Shown here: in pieces, positions 61,676 through 64,000 of the stretch
Numbering within the stretch: position 1 is the stretch's first letter
Layout: each line of letters begins with the position of its first letter
Source: Hymenolepis diminuta
Taxonomy: Eukaryota > Platyhelminthes > Cestoda > Cyclophyllidea > Hymenolepididae
Length of the DNA stretch: 64,000 nucleotides
Assembly (NCBI GenBank): GCA_900708905.1
Contig: CAADRB010000059.1
Coordinates: forward strand, 1,408,665-1,472,664
Reading direction: 5' to 3'
Notes under the pieces: model-generated
Seen by the model: the letters and a program-made list of their open reading frames with translations, nothing else
Told to the model about the DNA's origin: nothing
Databases searched by the model: none
Program-made: the position numbers and the translations under genes

Positions 61676-63600
61676 AACCAATTCAATTAATCAGTTAGTT
61701 AAATTTTACCGAATATATAATATTTCTCCATGAAATAGCTTGAATATTATTGGCTAATGGCAGACCTATCAGCGGGAATTGCATCCAATTGAAAATCAGT
61801 TACTATAACGTACCAATGAGCTTATCATGCCGAATCAACACAGTAGGGGAAGCAAATTGATTTAGCGCATGCGATATACTTCGAGCAATGCAATAAATTA
61901 AGCGCTAATGTTTGAGCCCCTAATTAGATCGGAAATACTTTGAAATATAAATTTTCGTTTATTACATCAAATATCTGCACAAATAAGCAGAATAGACTTT
62001 CCCTTATTATTGAGTCAATAGGTGAATCATTGACTTCGTTCTGATACACAAGTAAAATGAAGTTGGTAGCCAAATTAAATAGTATTTAGAAACATTTAGG
62101 ATTCCCAATGCAAAGCATTACTTAATTTTATATTTTGATTAGAAATTTTGATTGGAAGATTTTTGAAATCAAATGTTAATGGTGAGCTGAACGAACATTA
62201 CTAATCAACTCGTGATTCTCTGCCTAGATTTCGAATAGCGTTACCTAGAGTCCGACTTCTATAAAAGACTGGGAATGCTAAGTCTCTTAAAAATCCACAA
62301 CTTTATAAATAATATTGAAATTTGTGGATCTACAAGGAAGGATTTTGGTGAAAAGGGGTAGGCGCAGTGAAAAAATGCAGAAGTTTATCTAATCGTGAAC
62401 AAGGAGTGAATAAAGTGGTTGATGACACTGAATGAGACCAGATGACACCAAGCTGAATGTAAGTGATCATAGAGGGTTAACTTTTCTACAAAAAGGAAAA
62501 TTCCACGCACGACTGTTTACTCAAAATAACAAAAACATCAATTTCGTGCAACTATTACGCCATACTTACCAGTTTTTTAGGTCTATTTTCTATTCCATGC
62601 TCATCTAATTATTATGGCGCCCTCTCAAAAGATCACAAAAAATGCACTGAATTAAAAATATTTTCAAACTTGAATCGCAACTATAAAATCACCGAATCTA
62701 TGAATTTTAATTTTATTTAATTCGTGAGGAAATTTCACTTCCACTGTCCCCATTAACCTTCCGATCCATGTCCCTTTTTTGACCCTTATGTATTGATCTT
62801 TATAGATAACACATTCGCTTATTCAACTGATGTCTGTGTTGTCACTAGTGTCCGACCGATCGGCTTATACTAAGCTGTCATGTCATAATCGATAGATCAA
62901 AACATGATTGATTAATGAAATCGGCGGTCAATTTGAATAATCTCAAAATTATAGAAATATATATTCTCTGACACACACTCATCGGCAAGTAGCAGAACAC
63001 TGCACATCTACGCGCCATCGTAACATATCTCCAAATCAACTCTTCGACTACCTCATTATCTCTCTTATTGTCTAGTTGTTTCTCATCAATAAAGCTTTCA
63101 ATTAATTGCCTCTCTTCTCTCTTATTATTACTGTCTTATATAAGCTTCATCGAACTCAAGAATAAACTAAAAGTGAAGTTATTTTGAAAATATAAACAGA
63201 ACAACCCGGCATAAAACACAGCCCAAATATACATGCAAGTTTCGTTTGACAGTATGAAAATTCTAAAGAATCCCATAATTTGCTTCAAGATTGGACAGAG
63301 GCATGATTTCTCAATATTTGTACTAATTTTCATCTTATGTAATAATTGAAAAAACACAGCAACCGCTTAAGATGATCTCTATTTGACCATATAATTAGAT
63401 TAGTAGTAAAGTTTGTTCATCGCTGTTATTCGAACTAATGACCTTAAATTAACACGTAAGAAGATACTCGAGTTTAATTTTTTGAAAAAATTATATAACA
63501 AGTATAAAAATATTTGAAGAAATGAGGTATCAGTTACTTCCTTTAGGCAATATCCAATATGGTTTGCTGCCAAAATCACATTTGCTTATTTCATTGAACT
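61676..63600. other. Upstream of the six-finger gene; no gene seen
   Basis: This holds the presumed promoter of the zinc-finger gene (no clear TATA or initiator), the LTR-like repeat copy B, and otherwise AT-rich sequence. Confidence 0.45.
62725..63150 (+). repeat. Dispersed repeat, possible LTR, copy B
   Basis: Partner of 46850-47190 in the same orientation. It includes CCATGTCCCTTTTTTGACCC, TAACATATCTCC, and TCAATAAAGCTTTCAATTAA, then a CT-rich stretch. The AATAAA followed by a CT-rich stretch resembles an LTR polyadenylation region. No flanking element body was found. Confidence 0.42.
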
Positions 63601-64000
63601 TCATTTCCATTTCATACACTTAATATATTTATATCGTGTATCCTGAGGTTCGTTTAAGTAGTGCAATGGAACTATTCGATATGCTGGAAAAAACCATTTT
63701 ATCCACCATGTTTTAGGAAAAACCTCCTCAGCAACTTCTTCCAGTTTCAGAGGAAGCTTAATCTTCTCACCATACCGTGCAGGTAAGTAAAGGTTACGGA
63801 TTGAAAGAGGATTACGTCTTGAAACGTAAATCCACCGTGAGTTTGGCAATTATTATGCTTAGTTCTATGACACCTAGTATTTTTAAATTTAATACATGAT
63901 CACACTAAATGATCAAGAAAATGCATAAAATAATAATGTGAAACCCCTAAATTTGCCAGATTTCATTTTCGGAATTAGCTCAATAAAATGGCTGGCTTAT
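63430..64000 (+). repeat. Repeat segments shared with 60705-61510
   Basis: See the partner copy. The two conserved words lie near 63438-63460 and 63927-64000. The candidate exon at 63601-63849 lies between them and is absent from the partner, so the repeat parts may be insertions flanking it. Confidence 0.4.
63601..63849 (-). CDS. Candidate terminal exon of an unknown gene
   Basis: A minus-strand frame runs to TGA at 63601. Its residues look like a real, possibly mitochondrial or ribosome-associated protein: SRRNPLSIRNLYLPARYGEK, then LEEVAEEVFPKTWWIKWF, then YRIVPLHYLNEPQDTRYKY. There is no in-frame ATG; TAA lies just before TTG 63849. If real, the exon must begin at an internal acceptor (for example after CGTTTCAAG near 63820) and belong to a gene that continues beyond the window. 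I do not recognise the family. Confidence 0.4.
   Translation of the reverse strand: MPNSRWIYVSRRNPLSIRNLYLPARYGEKIKLPLKLEEVAEEVFPKTWWIKWFFPAYRIVPLHYLNEPQDTRYKYIKCMKWK

Overview
This is eukaryotic nuclear DNA. It is AT-rich and gene-sparse, with multi-exon genes bounded by GT..AG introns. Those introns run from very short (28, 40, 42 and 50-odd bases) to several kilobases, and decayed retrotransposon, LINE and mariner copies lie between and inside the genes. The intron sizes, low GC and transposon mix fit a parasitic flatworm, most likely a cestode. That is an inference from style; no marker gene fixes the species.

Layout. (1) 1-7949 is a giant inverted repeat. Two arms of 3,281 bp (1-3281 and 4669-7949) pair at a constant coordinate sum of 7950 with no indels and no mismatch in any stretch I compared. 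They flank a 1,387-bp unique spacer that carries one intact three-finger C2H2 zinc-finger gene. Each arm carries a small Ser/Thr-rich candidate gene. The outer arm end coincides with the window edge, so the full arm length is unknown and an assembly artefact must be excluded. (2) 9929-12995 is a decayed Ty3/Gypsy LTR retrotransposon on the minus strand, with a second repeat nested inside it. (3) 13307-13850 is a broken coiled-coil gene with one in-frame TGA and one frameshift. (4) 13.9-20.8 kb is non-coding apart from a solo LTR. (5) 20834-21326 is a compact three-exon gene for a 125-residue mitochondrial protein that consists only of a lipoyl domain of PDHX (E3-binding protein) type. (6) 26349-39382 is a 17-exon, 745-codon gene that I recognise as Fas-binding factor 1 (FBF1), a centriolar distal-appendage/transition-fibre protein. 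Two dead mariner copies sit antisense in its introns. (7) 39.4-58.6 kb is mostly non-coding, with a LINE fragment, a tRNA-Asp-like relic, an 84-base assembly gap, a solo LTR, small hairpin repeats and two isolated candidate exons. (8) 58607-61675 (minus) is a five-exon gene for a six-finger C2H2 transcription factor with an N-terminal eh1-like Groucho-recruiting motif. (9) A possible coding exon of unknown identity lies at 63601-63849 (minus).

The genes do not form an operon or a single pathway. They are ordinary host genes (mitochondrial metabolism, cilium/centriole, transcription factors) embedded in transposon debris. The large palindrome is the most striking structure. The lipoyl-only PDHX-like protein, the eh1 zinc-finger protein and the doubly broken coiled-coil gene are the next most interesting items.
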